Shown here: positions 54,546 through 64,000 of the stretch, piece after piece
Position numbering within the stretch: the first letter of the stretch is position 1
How the letters are laid out: each line of letters starts with the position of its first letter
Notes under the pieces: model-generated
What the model was told of the DNA's origin: nothing
The model's database searches: none
The model's input: the letters and a program-made list of their open reading frames with translations, nothing else
NCBI RefSeq assembly: GCF_001653235.2
Contig: NC_035796.1
Location: 1,116,001 to 1,180,000, forward strand
Reading direction: 5' to 3'
Source: Pochonia chlamydosporia 170
Lineage: Eukaryota; Ascomycota; Sordariomycetes; Hypocreales; Clavicipitaceae
Length of the DNA: 64,000 bases
Translations under genes and position numbers: made by a program

Positions 54546-57500
54546 TTTGACAAATGGTGAGTGACGTTGGTTTACGTCGATGCGGCAAGGAATTAAACCC
54601 TTTGAGGCAAGGGAAAATAAAGGCCGTCCGGCTCAAATGTTGGCGGCGGCGGCGTTGTCGTCGTCCTCGTGCGAAAGGCTTGCTGCTGGGTTGAAGCGGT
54701 GGTCGACAGCCAGAGTCGTCAAATGCTGAATCGACGTAACGATCGAGAGTCGGAACGGTCGGTCGCGTTCTATCAATAGGTAGTGTTGATCGATCTAGGC
54801 CAAGAAACCAGGATTGCCTGTCGCGAATATATTGTCCGCAAGCGAATGACTTCTACCAGAGATGACGACGAGACAAATGATGGGATGGCGCTTGGGCGAT
54901 AATTCGGATTGTCTGAGCGAGGCAAACAAAGAGTGAGTGTCTAGTCGAGTAAACACGTGGGGTGCACAAAAAGTCAAATGTAGCGAGTGAAAATCCGGTA
55001 GTTGAACGAAAGAGCCTTCTCCAGAGGAGATTGTTGAGGAAGGCGACAATCGAGGGAGGATAGGAAGTGCGGGAGGACGAAGTCGAAGTCGACGTCGAAG
55101 TTGCACACGCCAGTCGCAGCAGTGGAAAAGGCCAACTGGTGAGGAGGAGACGAGGCACTTGGCAGCCAACGAGGGACAGGAGCCACAACAAGGACAGAAC
55201 AGAACAAGACTGGAACTAGTCAAGTCGGGAGTGGGTTCAGTTCAGGAATCAGGAGTGGAGGAAGCGAATGCAAGAGGCTTCAGGTGGCTCGTTGACTGAT
55301 GTCTGGTCGGTGGGGAAAGACCAGACTGTTTCCGGGGGGCCAAGTATCTATTAGCACCAGACAAGAGAGACGGAGAGACCAGACTTGACTCCTTGGATGA
55401 AAGAAAGCGGGCTTGGTTGGCGAGGCAAGCCAGGAACAGCGAGTGTCAACGGCGACACGGCACCAAAGACTGGTGGCTGAAGGGGCGATGATGAGATGCG
55501 ATGGGACTTGGCTGTGGCCCTCCACGAATGCGTGCAGTGCGAAGCCTTGAAGGGGGACAACAGAACCTGGGACGTGGAGAGCGAGTGGATGATGCAGTGC
55601 GCAGGCTGGGATGACGATGGGCGTTTCAATCCATAGAGTCAAGTGCTTGAGTGCAGACGGCGACACCACGGAGTGGGCGCGTTCTTTCCTTCCCTTCCCA
55701 CAGTGACGGGAGGTGTGGCAGGCGCCAAGGGGGTGCAGCAAGTGGGCTATGTGACCCTCAGCAGCGAATCAGAAACCGGGAGACAAGGGAGCAGCGATCC
55801 TGAGTTGCCAATTCCAGTGTCCATGTTAGCGCCGTGGCAGGGAGCGAGAAAAGGCACCAGCAATTTTCAGGGCTTGGGATTTGGCGTGGTCGCAACGTAA
55901 CCCAAGCTGGAAGGGCAAGCGTCGAATAGAGACATTGGAAGTGGATGTATCTCGTGGTGGCCAAGCAGGAGCCCAATAATAGCGTGTGCGGGAGAGTGCC
56001 AGTAAGTGGGGCATCGAAGGCTGTGCAGGAACATTACATTGCATATAGCTTTTTGCAGGTGGCGCAAGTACCAGAGACGGTGCGACACCTTGGGTCTTGG
56101 TTGGTCTCGTATCCACACTAGCAGGAGTGACTTACCCCGGGACCACTGTCTTCCAAGCTTCCAAGTTCCCTTGGCCCCTCAACCCCTGAGCTGGTTGCGT
56201 AACTCGCGGCCCGTGAGCAGATTTGTCCCTGCAAAAATCAACACAGACATTCCATGTTCCGAGATCGATACTTTACTGCCGTAATTCCCGTCATACGATC
56301 ATGTTGCAATAAATACAGCATGTCTCGGGCTTGGCAGCTACCTGGGTATATCAGACCAAACGTCAAGCACGATCTCGCGTGACCAGGGTTGGCGGATAAT
56401 CCCACCTTCGCCCAATTCCGCATCGCAAAGGGTCATGCCGACAAAACCACCACGAATCCTGATTCATGATGGCCACACTAGTACTCACATCGCATCAGAT
56501 GGTCGACAGAGATGGTCCGTTTCTCGGCCTATTTGTCTCTTCGTCTCGTATACCGTTCGCCATCCGCACTCTAAATAGCTCTTCGTACAGCAACAAAGGC
56601 GCCATGTTAAAATAGAATTTTCTTTCGGCCGTGTCATCACCACCGCCTCTCCCGAAAAGCCATTTGTGGCCCATTTTAGCCGGACGGCACATGGTCACAA
56701 CCTTTTTTTGTGAGAGTGAGCAAACGCTGTGAAGCCGCAAAAACTAGTGGCATTACGCACGCACTGCTTGGCAGAGTTACAGCGCCGAGCCTCGCTAGAC
56801 TATCTCCGTCGTTGGCAAACATGCCACCAACATATGGCTATTCGTTTGCCAAAAGTCAAAAATTCAGCCAAGACAAGGTTCGTGGCTGTGGTAGGTAATC
56901 CAAGAAAATCACCACAGAAGCCAAGACGTGATGCAAAGTCCCAGAATGAGGATCTGGATATTGATTTTGAACTGGAGCCTCCCTGCCACTCCATCAATTT
57001 CCAGGGACCGCTTCAGATCTGTTCCCCCGATACATGACGTAAAACAGAACCCGTTCAGGGACCAGCTTCTCCATCACAAATGAACCAGTGGCTGTTCGTT
57101 GTGGAAATTACAGGTCTTGCACCACCTCCTTCGGATTTTTTCAAAGCAGATTCGGCGTCGAGAATATTGCTTCCATCAAGTGTGCTCTACTTCTTTACTA
57201 CGTTTTAACAGCTGCTCTGAATGAGTGAATCACTGTGTCTTGCTGTCGCGCGCCGAAGTATTACTAGAGACACGGGCCGTCCACCATCCAATTCTCCCAG
57301 CTTTGTTGTGACTCAGTTACTTTGGGAGCTGCTTCACCAACAATAGCATTGACTGGAATGCAGAACGCGCCCCGAATAGTACAGAGCTGCAGATGATTCA
57401 GCTCCTACTGCTGCAATGGCAAACCGAGTAAACACCTGCCTTGATTGAGCGGGGCGTACATCAAACAAAGCATTTGCTGCATTGACGTAAACAGAACATC

Positions 57501-58072
57501 CGATTATATCTTGACAGGTTCGTCTCTTCTCTCCGTCAATGGTTCGTCTTTGATGCCCTGCTCCGGGCCTGTAAATCAGCATATCCAAAACACCCATCGT
57601 GTCGCACAAAGTAGCCACTGGGCAAACAGGTTGCCTTGGGTCCTTGAATGCCCTGTTTCGAGATGCTGTGCAACTGGTGTCTGGCTCGTTTGGGGCGTTT
57701 ACACCCTATCAGCCACCTTTGACAACGAGCAGCGACAAAGATCTTCGTTCCACTTTCGTCATGGACATGTGTGATCTGCATGAGGGAATACCGGCTATTC
57801 GGCAGAGACATCGCATAGCATGGGACCTTTCAAGTATTAGGCAATAGTGTGATGCATACGGCCGAGTTTGACCTGCAGTTGTCTAATAAATTTACAATGT
57901 TTTGTGTTATTTGCCGTCTATCCAATGGCTACCAGATGTCGTAGCGGACCTGTATGTACCCTTGCCAGTAAAGAAGCATTCCGTCGTGTATCCCAACTCC
58001 AATGTGGTGTATTTACATAATTATCATTCAACCCATCATCCCGTGCTAGTGCCATGATAAAACAAAATCCGT
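54546..58072. other. 3.5-kb intergenic region
   Basis: The FLC promoter and leader occupy the left part; the minus strand is C/T-rich around 54,980-55,200. GTCTGG/CCAGAC motifs cluster at 55,300-55,385. A 102-codon plus frame at 56,729-57,037 has a basic stretch but no domain. The right end is the 3' flank of the DUF3433 gene. No gene is supported. Confidence 0.45.
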
Positions 58073-60637
58073 TCACAACATATCCCACTGGGTATTCCAT
58101 GGCTGATTTCTCTGCTTGTAATCAACACCATGCTTGTAGGGACTTGTAAGCTCCTCCTGATCTATCCCACAGTGTATTTGGCCATCGCGACCCTGGAACC
58201 ATCCAAGGCCATATGTTTTGCCATCTTCCAGCTTCTTCGCCATCTCGGCATTGCTCAACTTCTCGGTACCCACAAAATCATATAGCATTTTGCTTTGATG
58301 AATGAATGCCAGCACAGACGAGATTGTGTTGGGTTGCCGCGGTAAAAATGGGTGCCGTCGCCGGAAGAAGACCACAAATGATACGACGCTCATGTATAAG
58401 AGAATAAACATGGCGATGCCAAAAGAGATATAAAACGAAAGAATCGTCTCTTGACCAGAGTTGATGAGCTTGCCCCGGTCCTTATCAACGTCACCGTCAC
58501 CATTGAGTAGGAAGTCCTTGCCGTCCACTGTGGCTAGACCCGTCACGAGAATCGTCAAGAACTCGGCAATGACGCTGCCGAACCCGACAAAAAACATGAG
58601 CGAGTGGCCGTTAAAGAGTGCCTTGATGGGGAGGTAACCGAACGGCATTGCAGTGTAGTCCAGCGTCAAGATGACTGACGGCGCATGACGCTTGGAAAGG
58701 ATGTAATAAGGTTCCATCATTCGAACTGCAGTCTCTAGTGCATTCCAGCTCATTTTAAGGCAGACTGCTATGGCAGTCACGAACCATGGTGCTTTGTCAG
58801 TGACAACATCCGCTTCAGTAAATAGGAAAGCTGGAATGAAGCCCATGAAGCCCAAGAGCGTTATGACAAAAGGAACAAACCCGCTCAATCGTAACATCAA
58901 AGGATGGGGGTTTTCTGACAGGTGCACATCCTCATACCTGTCTCTCTCTTGAGATGTCGCTGGGTTCTCATTGTCAGGTGCCAATGATGAATTCCGCAAC
59001 ATGTATCGATTATGCTTCAGCTTTTGGTGAATATCCTTATGCTTGGCAGTGTCCATATCCTTAAAATCCATCAATATGTGACTCACGACGGCCATGGATG
59101 CCAATCCGGCAATGCCTTGCACATCAGATAGTAGCCCGGTGCGTCTACTTTGCAGTAGAAACAACAGACCAACGCCTGCTGCAGAACACACGGCGAGTGT
59201 TGAAGTCAAAAGTCGTGACCACGCCGGCGAAAAATGTAAGAACTTGTCACCGTTCGGATGACTCATTCGTTCCTCCCGACTTGGAGAGAGAATTACGGAA
59301 GCAGAAGCAAATGTCGGAACGAGGGAAATCGCAAGCGTCGTTGCTATCGATGACAAGGCCACTGCATAGTGACCTAGCCTTAGTGCTCGAAAAGGTCGAA
59401 AAAAGTTGAAACTGGTGACATAATCTACATTAATAGATTCTGCTGCCAACGCGCCCCCATGTTTAGATAATTGATAATATGCTTCCAGACGTCTGACTTC
59501 AAAATCAATAAATTGCCACAATACACCGTAGACGACGGCAGACAGTGTGGGAGCAAATTTCACTGCAAAGTACAGGCCGGGTTTGACGTCGGTTGGCTTT
59601 TGAAATTGTAAAAGAGGTTCCTTTCTATACTTCCGAAAGAGAATCTCCTGCATGGCGGCCAGGGCTATGGAAAGGAGGATCATCATGACGAGATACGGCC
59701 ATCGCATTGACCATGGTTTCCAATTCGGCTGAGGATAAAATACTTGGGTCTGTTCTTCTTTACTGGCGAATGTACCTCGCCGGCTTTGCGGATCCCAAAG
59801 CATGTTCGACCCTTCGAAATTGCTGAGATCTGTAGGTGCGTTGTCAAGGACAACTTCAATCACCTCTCCTCGTCGATTAGCCTCATCCTGACCCTTGAAC
59901 TGGATAGTCTCTTTCCTTGTCAGCGGCTTTGTTGACTTCCGCCGTGTGAATGACCTGGTGAGGCTCCGCTTGATTGACGTTGGACTTGAAAGAAGCTCAG
60001 TGTCCCGAAGTGTAGAGTCCGGGAGAATACCCCGACCTAGGCCACCAGTAAGAGTCCCCTTAGCTTCTTGCTCCTGCAAGCTTTTGATAAATTCAGTATC
60101 GTGAGTAGTCATCGGCCCCATGGCGGATGTGATGTCTACGGCAGGCGGCGGAGATATCTCTTCGTTCTCTGGAATAACACCATAATGTAGGCCAACACCC
60201 ATTGGCGCTGCAGACTGAAGCAGGGACAGATCATATTCTTCCTCTTGTATACTTTCCGGCATATTTTGACTTCTCATGGCCGTATAGCTAGGCTTGCGAC
60301 TACCGAAGGAGTGCATTCTCGCAGGAGGAGCTCCCGATACAGCCGACACCGGTGCATATCCACCACTGTAGCCGAACGAGCCAGCCCAAGTAGAAGCTGG
60401 CGCATAAGTTTGGCCACTGGTAGCATCATAAGCTGCGGTATTTGATGCATCTTGGTCAGATTGTATAGAAACAAGCGAGGCTCGGGCCCGCAGATGATGG
60501 ATTTCCGAAGAATCATCGTAATAGACGGGACCGGCATCGCTCACCGCAGAAACCGTGGACACTCGATGGGCGGTATGCTGATCAGCAGGGACGGCTCGAC
60601 GAAAGGGCTCTTTGCCCATTTGGTTACGTGACTCCAT
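58073..60637 (-). CDS. DUF3433 multi-pass membrane protein
   Basis: An uninterrupted frame of 854 aa. The first 310 residues are cytosolic and Ser/Thr-rich, with a basic stretch (KRSLTRSFTRRKSTKPLTRK). Transmembrane helices start at about residue 314 (PYLVMMILLSIALAAM) and continue as FAVKFAPTLSAVVYGVLWQF, YAVALSSIATTLAISLVP, LTSTLAVCSAAGVGLLFLL, VITLLGFMGFIPAFLF, LMFFVGFGSVIAEFLTILV and FGIAMFILLYMSVVSFVVFF. Two similar halves, each with a helical cluster and an L..YY.LSK-type motif (RRLEAYYQLSK, MMEPYYILSK), are characteristic of the DUF3433 family. Neurospora SPRAY, needed for normal hyphal tip growth and Ca2+ gradients, may belong here; I recall this without certainty. The C-terminal YGLGWFQGRDGQIHCGID is typical of the family. 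Transport function is not demonstrated. Confidence 0.88.
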   Translation of the reverse strand: MESRNQMGKEPFRRAVPADQHTAHRVSTVSAVSDAGPVYYDDSSEIHHLRARASLVSIQSDQDASNTAAYDATSGQTYAPASTWAGSFGYSGGYAPVSAVSGAPPARMHSFGSRKPSYTAMRSQNMPESIQEEEYDLSLLQSAAPMGVGLHYGVIPENEEISPPPAVDITSAMGPMTTHDTEFIKSLQEQEAKGTLTGGLGRGILPDSTLRDTELLSSPTSIKRSLTRSFTRRKSTKPLTRKETIQFKGQDEANRRGEVIEVVLDNAPTDLSNFEGSNMLWDPQSRRGTFASKEEQTQVFYPQPNWKPWSMRWPYLVMMILLSIALAAMQEILFRKYRKEPLLQFQKPTDVKPGLYFAVKFAPTLSAVVYGVLWQFIDFEVRRLEAYYQLSKHGGALAAESINVDYVTSFNFFRPFRALRLGHYAVALSSIATTLAISLVPTFASASVILSPSREERMSHPNGDKFLHFSPAWSRLLTSTLAVCSAAGVGLLFLLQSRRTGLLSDVQGIAGLASMAVVSHILMDFKDMDTAKHKDIHQKLKHNRYMLRNSSLAPDNENPATSQERDRYEDVHLSENPHPLMLRLSGFVPFVITLLGFMGFIPAFLFTEADVVTDKAPWFVTAIAVCLKMSWNALETAVRMMEPYYILSKRHAPSVILTLDYTAMPFGYLPIKALFNGHSLMFFVGFGSVIAEFLTILVTGLATVDGKDFLLNGDGDVDKDRGKLINSGQETILSFYISFGIAMFILLYMSVVSFVVFFRRRHPFLPRQPNTISSVLAFIHQSKMLYDFVGTEKLSNAEMAKKLEDGKTYGLGWFQGRDGQIHCGIDQEELTSPYKHGVDYKQRNQPWNTQWDML

Positions 60638-62589
60638 GATCCAAGGTCATCACCATGTCGGGCAAGGTGCAAGCTGCAGTCGCAGTTTTGCGACAGCTCT
60701 GTTGGTAAGAATGGAGCTGCAGGAACTGATGCAACCTTGGTAGGCTCTGCAAGCAGGTACAGCAGATCGATAAGTCGCAGAAACCACGGCGCTTTGCGTC
60801 AAGCTGGGCGGGGAGTACGCTCACGACGCCGCGGAAACGAAACAACTCTGAATCAAACGCAAAGGCCGTGACGAGGATGGAGAAGAGACGCTTTGATCAG
60901 AGGTAGGGAAGAGAAAGAATCGAGGCTCAAGCAAGCAAGCATGGTTGACACCGGGTACGGGGCAAGCTGCTGGAAGGATGAATTAATCCATCCACGCGGC
61001 TCAACTGTTTGATGGGAAGCAGGCAAGCCATTGACCGTCTTGGCCTGGTCTAGTCCATGTCTGGTCCTTTCCGGGGTGTCATGCCTGTAGAGTACGGAGT
61101 ACCTGTCGATTAATAAATAGTACCAGACATGGTGGTTGCTTCTGCGGCGGCAAGCTAGCAAGACCATCTCGCTAGCATGCATCAAAGTGCATGGAGGCAA
61201 GATGCCAATCGTGTGGCCACCCATTCATTGCCTGACCAACTGACTACCATCAAGTCGATTCCGACGCCCTGGCTCTCAGCTCCAAGGTCGGGAGGTGGGC
61301 AGAGTGGGCCCAAGAATATCTCCAACATGAACGAGTGGGTGAGAGCAAAAGTGAGGAAGATAGGGCTGGCAGGGACCAGCCACAGCAAACATGGAGTCAA
61401 ATGCTCCTTCCTTGGTGACCTGTTTCGGCCCCCGAAAAAGGAACGAGGAGGAAGGGTCTGGGTTCATCCGCGGAAGCAGCAGTCTTACGGCCAAGTTGTA
61501 TTCTTGACAACTTCGTGGAAGAAATTAACTACCTACTAGGTAGGTACTAGTTAGCTATTTCCATCCATAAATCACACCATGAAATACATTCACTTCGTTA
61601 CGTTAGTCGCATCCAACGGGTTGACACCCAACCTTTGGCCAACATGACCCGCAAGGACCATCTTCAGACACTGAATTCAAGGGATGGCGGGCGCCAAGAA
61701 CCTTCAGCCCCTGGCCACCTTTGCCAAGATTAGAACATTGAACTTTTGGCGCTTTCCGCCAGTTGGCCTATGCCCGCCTCATGTCCGCTATTGAATCCGT
61801 TGCATGCTACTATGCGTCAATGAAGGAAGCGACCGTCCTGTTGATTGGGCCACTAAGCGGACTGCTACAACTAACTGCATTCATAGCAATCAAAGCGGCG
61901 GCCTCCCGTCCTGGACTTTGTCCATCAACAAGCGCAATCGAGTGTTACAGTCAGATGTCCCCCGCAAGCCCGTTCCCTCAGCCAAGACAATACTTGGCGA
62001 CCGAGACGCCACGATTCACCCAGGTCCAGGGTAAGGCTCGTATTTTCGCGATCATCAAGCCACGGTCGGCAGTAGATTCCAGCTGGCAGGGCTTGATATT
62101 AATTACCGAGAAATCCATTCCATGCGAGCTATATCGAGATGTCATCATGTAATCTGAAGTAATCAACTGGGAGCCGTTGTCGCGGACATCAGCAGATATA
62201 CGAGGTTCTCCAGACTACATCCACTTTTCTAGGGTTGTGAATTCAACATAATCCCTAAAGCTTGACATCAACCAGAGGGTTGCTTTCAACTATCAGTGTA
62301 ATTTACACTACTAATTACCCGCTTTTCGGGATAACACGACGTTTTATAGATTGACGGATTCGAAAGTGTACATTCCTATCGAAGGGTATGGAATCTATGC
62401 AATATCACAGGCAAAACGCCACTTCTAAACTTCCGATATGAAACCAATACCGGCCGTTTGGCAACCATGAAAAGCCGCCGGTCCCATATACAAATCTCAT
62501 ATACAAACAAAACAGGAAGGGAGTCGCTAATGTATACCCAATTAAAACGAACACCTTCTCTAGCTCAATCATACAAAACCCTGACTCCT
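60638..62589. other. 2-kb intergenic region
   Basis: Promoter of the DUF3433 gene on the left and 3' flank of the PLC-like gene on the right. It contains CCAGAC/GTCTGG motifs (61,045-61,130), a dispersed 11-mer (61,092) and a near-palindrome CTACCTACTAGGTAGG around 61,530. No gene is supported. Confidence 0.45.
61092..61102. repeat. Dispersed 11-mer GTACGGAGTAC
   Basis: Exact copy of the dispersed 11-mer, reverse orientation. Confidence 0.75.
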
Positions 62590-63855
62590 TCACACGAAGC
62601 AAAGACCCCACGCAGCAATTGCTGGCACCGACACCCAGAGACTTGGAGGCACGAAGCTTGATGCAGCGGAAGCTTGACCGCACGGCCGAGAGTAGTCGTA
62701 AGTCACATTGTTCACTGCTGCAGCAGCGGCGAACACTGAACAGGGTTTTGGCGAACCATAGTTGTAATAGTCAACATTGAGGACGTTAGGTGCACGTCCC
62801 CAGTCTGAACGACAATTATTCGCTGCTTTGCCTACGCTGCCATCTCCTGAGAACCCGTTTGTCTCATTGAGCATATTCACCGCTGGAACGAGTAGCTGAA
62901 CGCCAAAAACATTGAACTCGACGTTGAGATTGTGGTTCATGATGTACATCCTGTCTTTAGCGGCCTCCTTGGGTAGGTCCGGGGGTCGCTGCACTGTACA
63001 TGGAAATGCGCGGTCCATCGGATCAAATGGTGTCTCCCAGACCTGGGAGAATTCGTCCAACAACCAAGGATACTTAGTTTGGTTGGCCGCATAGTCGAGG
63101 AACATGACAACCCGTTTTCCTCGAACAATCATGTCCTCCAAAGTCGGCCAGTCGTTGAGGGCCATAGGGAGATATGGCGCGTTATACACGTACTTGGTTA
63201 TGCCGGATCGTTCAATGAAGGGGACGTATAATGAAGGATCTGAATAATTGCCATTCCCGAGTAGGATGGTCACAACATCATACGGATGCGCGTCGACCCA
63301 ATCAGACACTTTGCCTAACCATTTATAGATAGGGCCGGCATCTAAGAGGTCGCATGAAGTATGGCAGAAGTGCGGCGTCGATGAGTTTGCAGGCCACTGA
63401 ATCTGGGCTTGGAGAAACCGAACGCCATCATCCAGTTGCGTTGTCACGTCCACTTCCTGATTGGAACCGCTGTTTCCTGGTCGAACAAAAGGCGAGTTGT
63501 GGCATCCGACATTGGTTATATTGCTGTATTTCCTCTTGCAAAATTCGACGTGATTATTGCATGGCTGGGTGTTTTTCGGGGCGGATGAGGTGGTCGTGGT
63601 GAAGTTCGCTCCGGTTGTCATAGTTCCGCTCGACGTGGTCATGGTAGTTGAGCTGTTGGCTCCGGTGAGGGTAATTTTAGAGCCATACGACTGATATGGC
63701 CCCGTGGGAGGACCGGTTTGATAAGTTGGGCGTTCTGTTCTCGTTCCGGTGAGAAAGGTGAGCTCTGAGGTTGCTGTATAGGATACTTTTTGGGCTGACG
63801 TTGGTGACAGCAGTGCCAAAGCACTAACAGCTACTGCTGCCGTTGATAACCTCAT
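62590..63855 (-). CDS. Secreted, probably GPI-anchored PLC-like phosphodiesterase
   Basis: A single exon of 421 aa. The first ATG, at 63855, opens a signal peptide (MRLSTAAVAVSALALLSPTS). A Ser/Thr-rich, likely O-glycosylated stretch (residues about 65-96) precedes a PI-PLC-X-like TIM-barrel domain with GCHNSPF (His119), VTTQLDDGVRFLQAQ, CHTSCDLLDAG (His165), VVTILLGNGNYSDPS and VVMFLDYA. The two His fit the catalytic pair of the phosphodiesterase superfamily. Several NxS/T sequons are present. The C-terminus ends in a small-residue region and a hydrophobic tail (SLWVSVPAIAAWGLCFV), as in GPI-anchored proteins. Fungal members are extracellular or wall-bound and their substrate is unknown. A TATATA lies at about -25 (63,880-63,885) on the minus strand. 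Confidence 0.9.
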   Translation of the reverse strand: MRLSTAAVAVSALALLSPTSAQKVSYTATSELTFLTGTRTERPTYQTGPPTGPYQSYGSKITLTGANSSTTMTTSSGTMTTGANFTTTTSSAPKNTQPCNNHVEFCKRKYSNITNVGCHNSPFVRPGNSGSNQEVDVTTQLDDGVRFLQAQIQWPANSSTPHFCHTSCDLLDAGPIYKWLGKVSDWVDAHPYDVVTILLGNGNYSDPSLYVPFIERSGITKYVYNAPYLPMALNDWPTLEDMIVRGKRVVMFLDYAANQTKYPWLLDEFSQVWETPFDPMDRAFPCTVQRPPDLPKEAAKDRMYIMNHNLNVEFNVFGVQLLVPAVNMLNETNGFSGDGSVGKAANNCRSDWGRAPNVLNVDYYNYGSPKPCSVFAAAAAVNNVTYDYSRPCGQASAASSFVPPSLWVSVPAIAAWGLCFV

Positions 63856-64000
63856 CGTGTAAGGCACAGCATCGACGGTTGGATATATATTCCGTTACTC
63901 CAAGCCTCGGAGTTTGATGGTATCTGATCTGAATCTCCTAGCAAGTTGTTGTTCCGATCTGTTGCTTGCGATTACCTTGTAGGAAACCAGCCTCAGCCGC
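63856..64000. other. Promoter edge of the PLC-like gene
   Basis: The last 145 bp hold a TATATAT stretch close to the PLC-like start. No other feature is visible at the window edge. Confidence 0.4.

Overview
The window reads as nuclear DNA of a filamentous ascomycete, most likely a sordariomycete of the order Hypocreales. Genes are interrupted by short introns (46-123 nt, one of 251 nt) with GT..AG ends and fungal CTAAC/CTGAC-type branch sites. They encode proteins typical of moulds: the conidiation regulator WetA, a flavin-carrier/TRP-like channel, a DUF3433 membrane protein, fungal C2H2 regulators and a secreted PLC-like phosphodiesterase. The order is inferred from remembered resemblance of several proteins to Hypocreales homologues; no search was run. 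I see no bacterial operons, CRISPR array, rRNA, convincing tRNA or intact transposon.

Layout. 2.4-7.0 kb holds sts1/cut8 (nuclear proteasome tether), rad52 (recombination) and a Yap-like bZIP factor. 11.1-15.6 kb is compact: a BCS1-like AAA ATPase converges on an MGR3-like TPR protein, which shares a 269-bp head-to-head promoter with a DAP1-like haem-binding cytochrome b5-fold protein. 18.4-30.0 kb carries two C2H2 regulators of similar architecture, separated by a 7.5-kb gene-poor interval. 31.8-36.5 kb has two minus-strand genes: a disordered protein with a PAM2 motif, and an AIM24-family protein with a Pro/Gln-rich head. 36.5-43.6 kb is nearly empty. It is followed by an uncharacterised 322-aa protein with an overlapping upstream ORF, a 4.3-kb interval, and wetA. 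52-64 kb holds three minus-strand membrane or cell-surface genes: an FLC channel, a DUF3433 protein and a GPI-type PLC-like protein.

Several exon structures were rebuilt from the sequence: an 8-nt first exon in rad52, a 24-nt exon in the AIM24 gene, a hidden 3' terminal exon in the FLC gene whose donor overlaps an in-frame stop, and three- or four-exon models for the bZIP, dap1 and C2H2 genes.

The genes do not form one pathway. Loose themes are nuclear protein and DNA quality control (sts1, rad52), mitochondrial or haem-related functions (AAA, MGR3, DAP1, AIM24 family) and development or cell surface (C2H2 factors, WetA, FLC, DUF3433, PLC-like). I found no convincing new multi-gene system. 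The most unusual signals are non-coding: an 11-mer (GTACTCCGTAC, five exact copies) and a palindrome (TACCTAGGTA, four copies), both scattered through intergenic DNA far above chance, and a 7-bp tandem array upstream of the AIM24-family gene.
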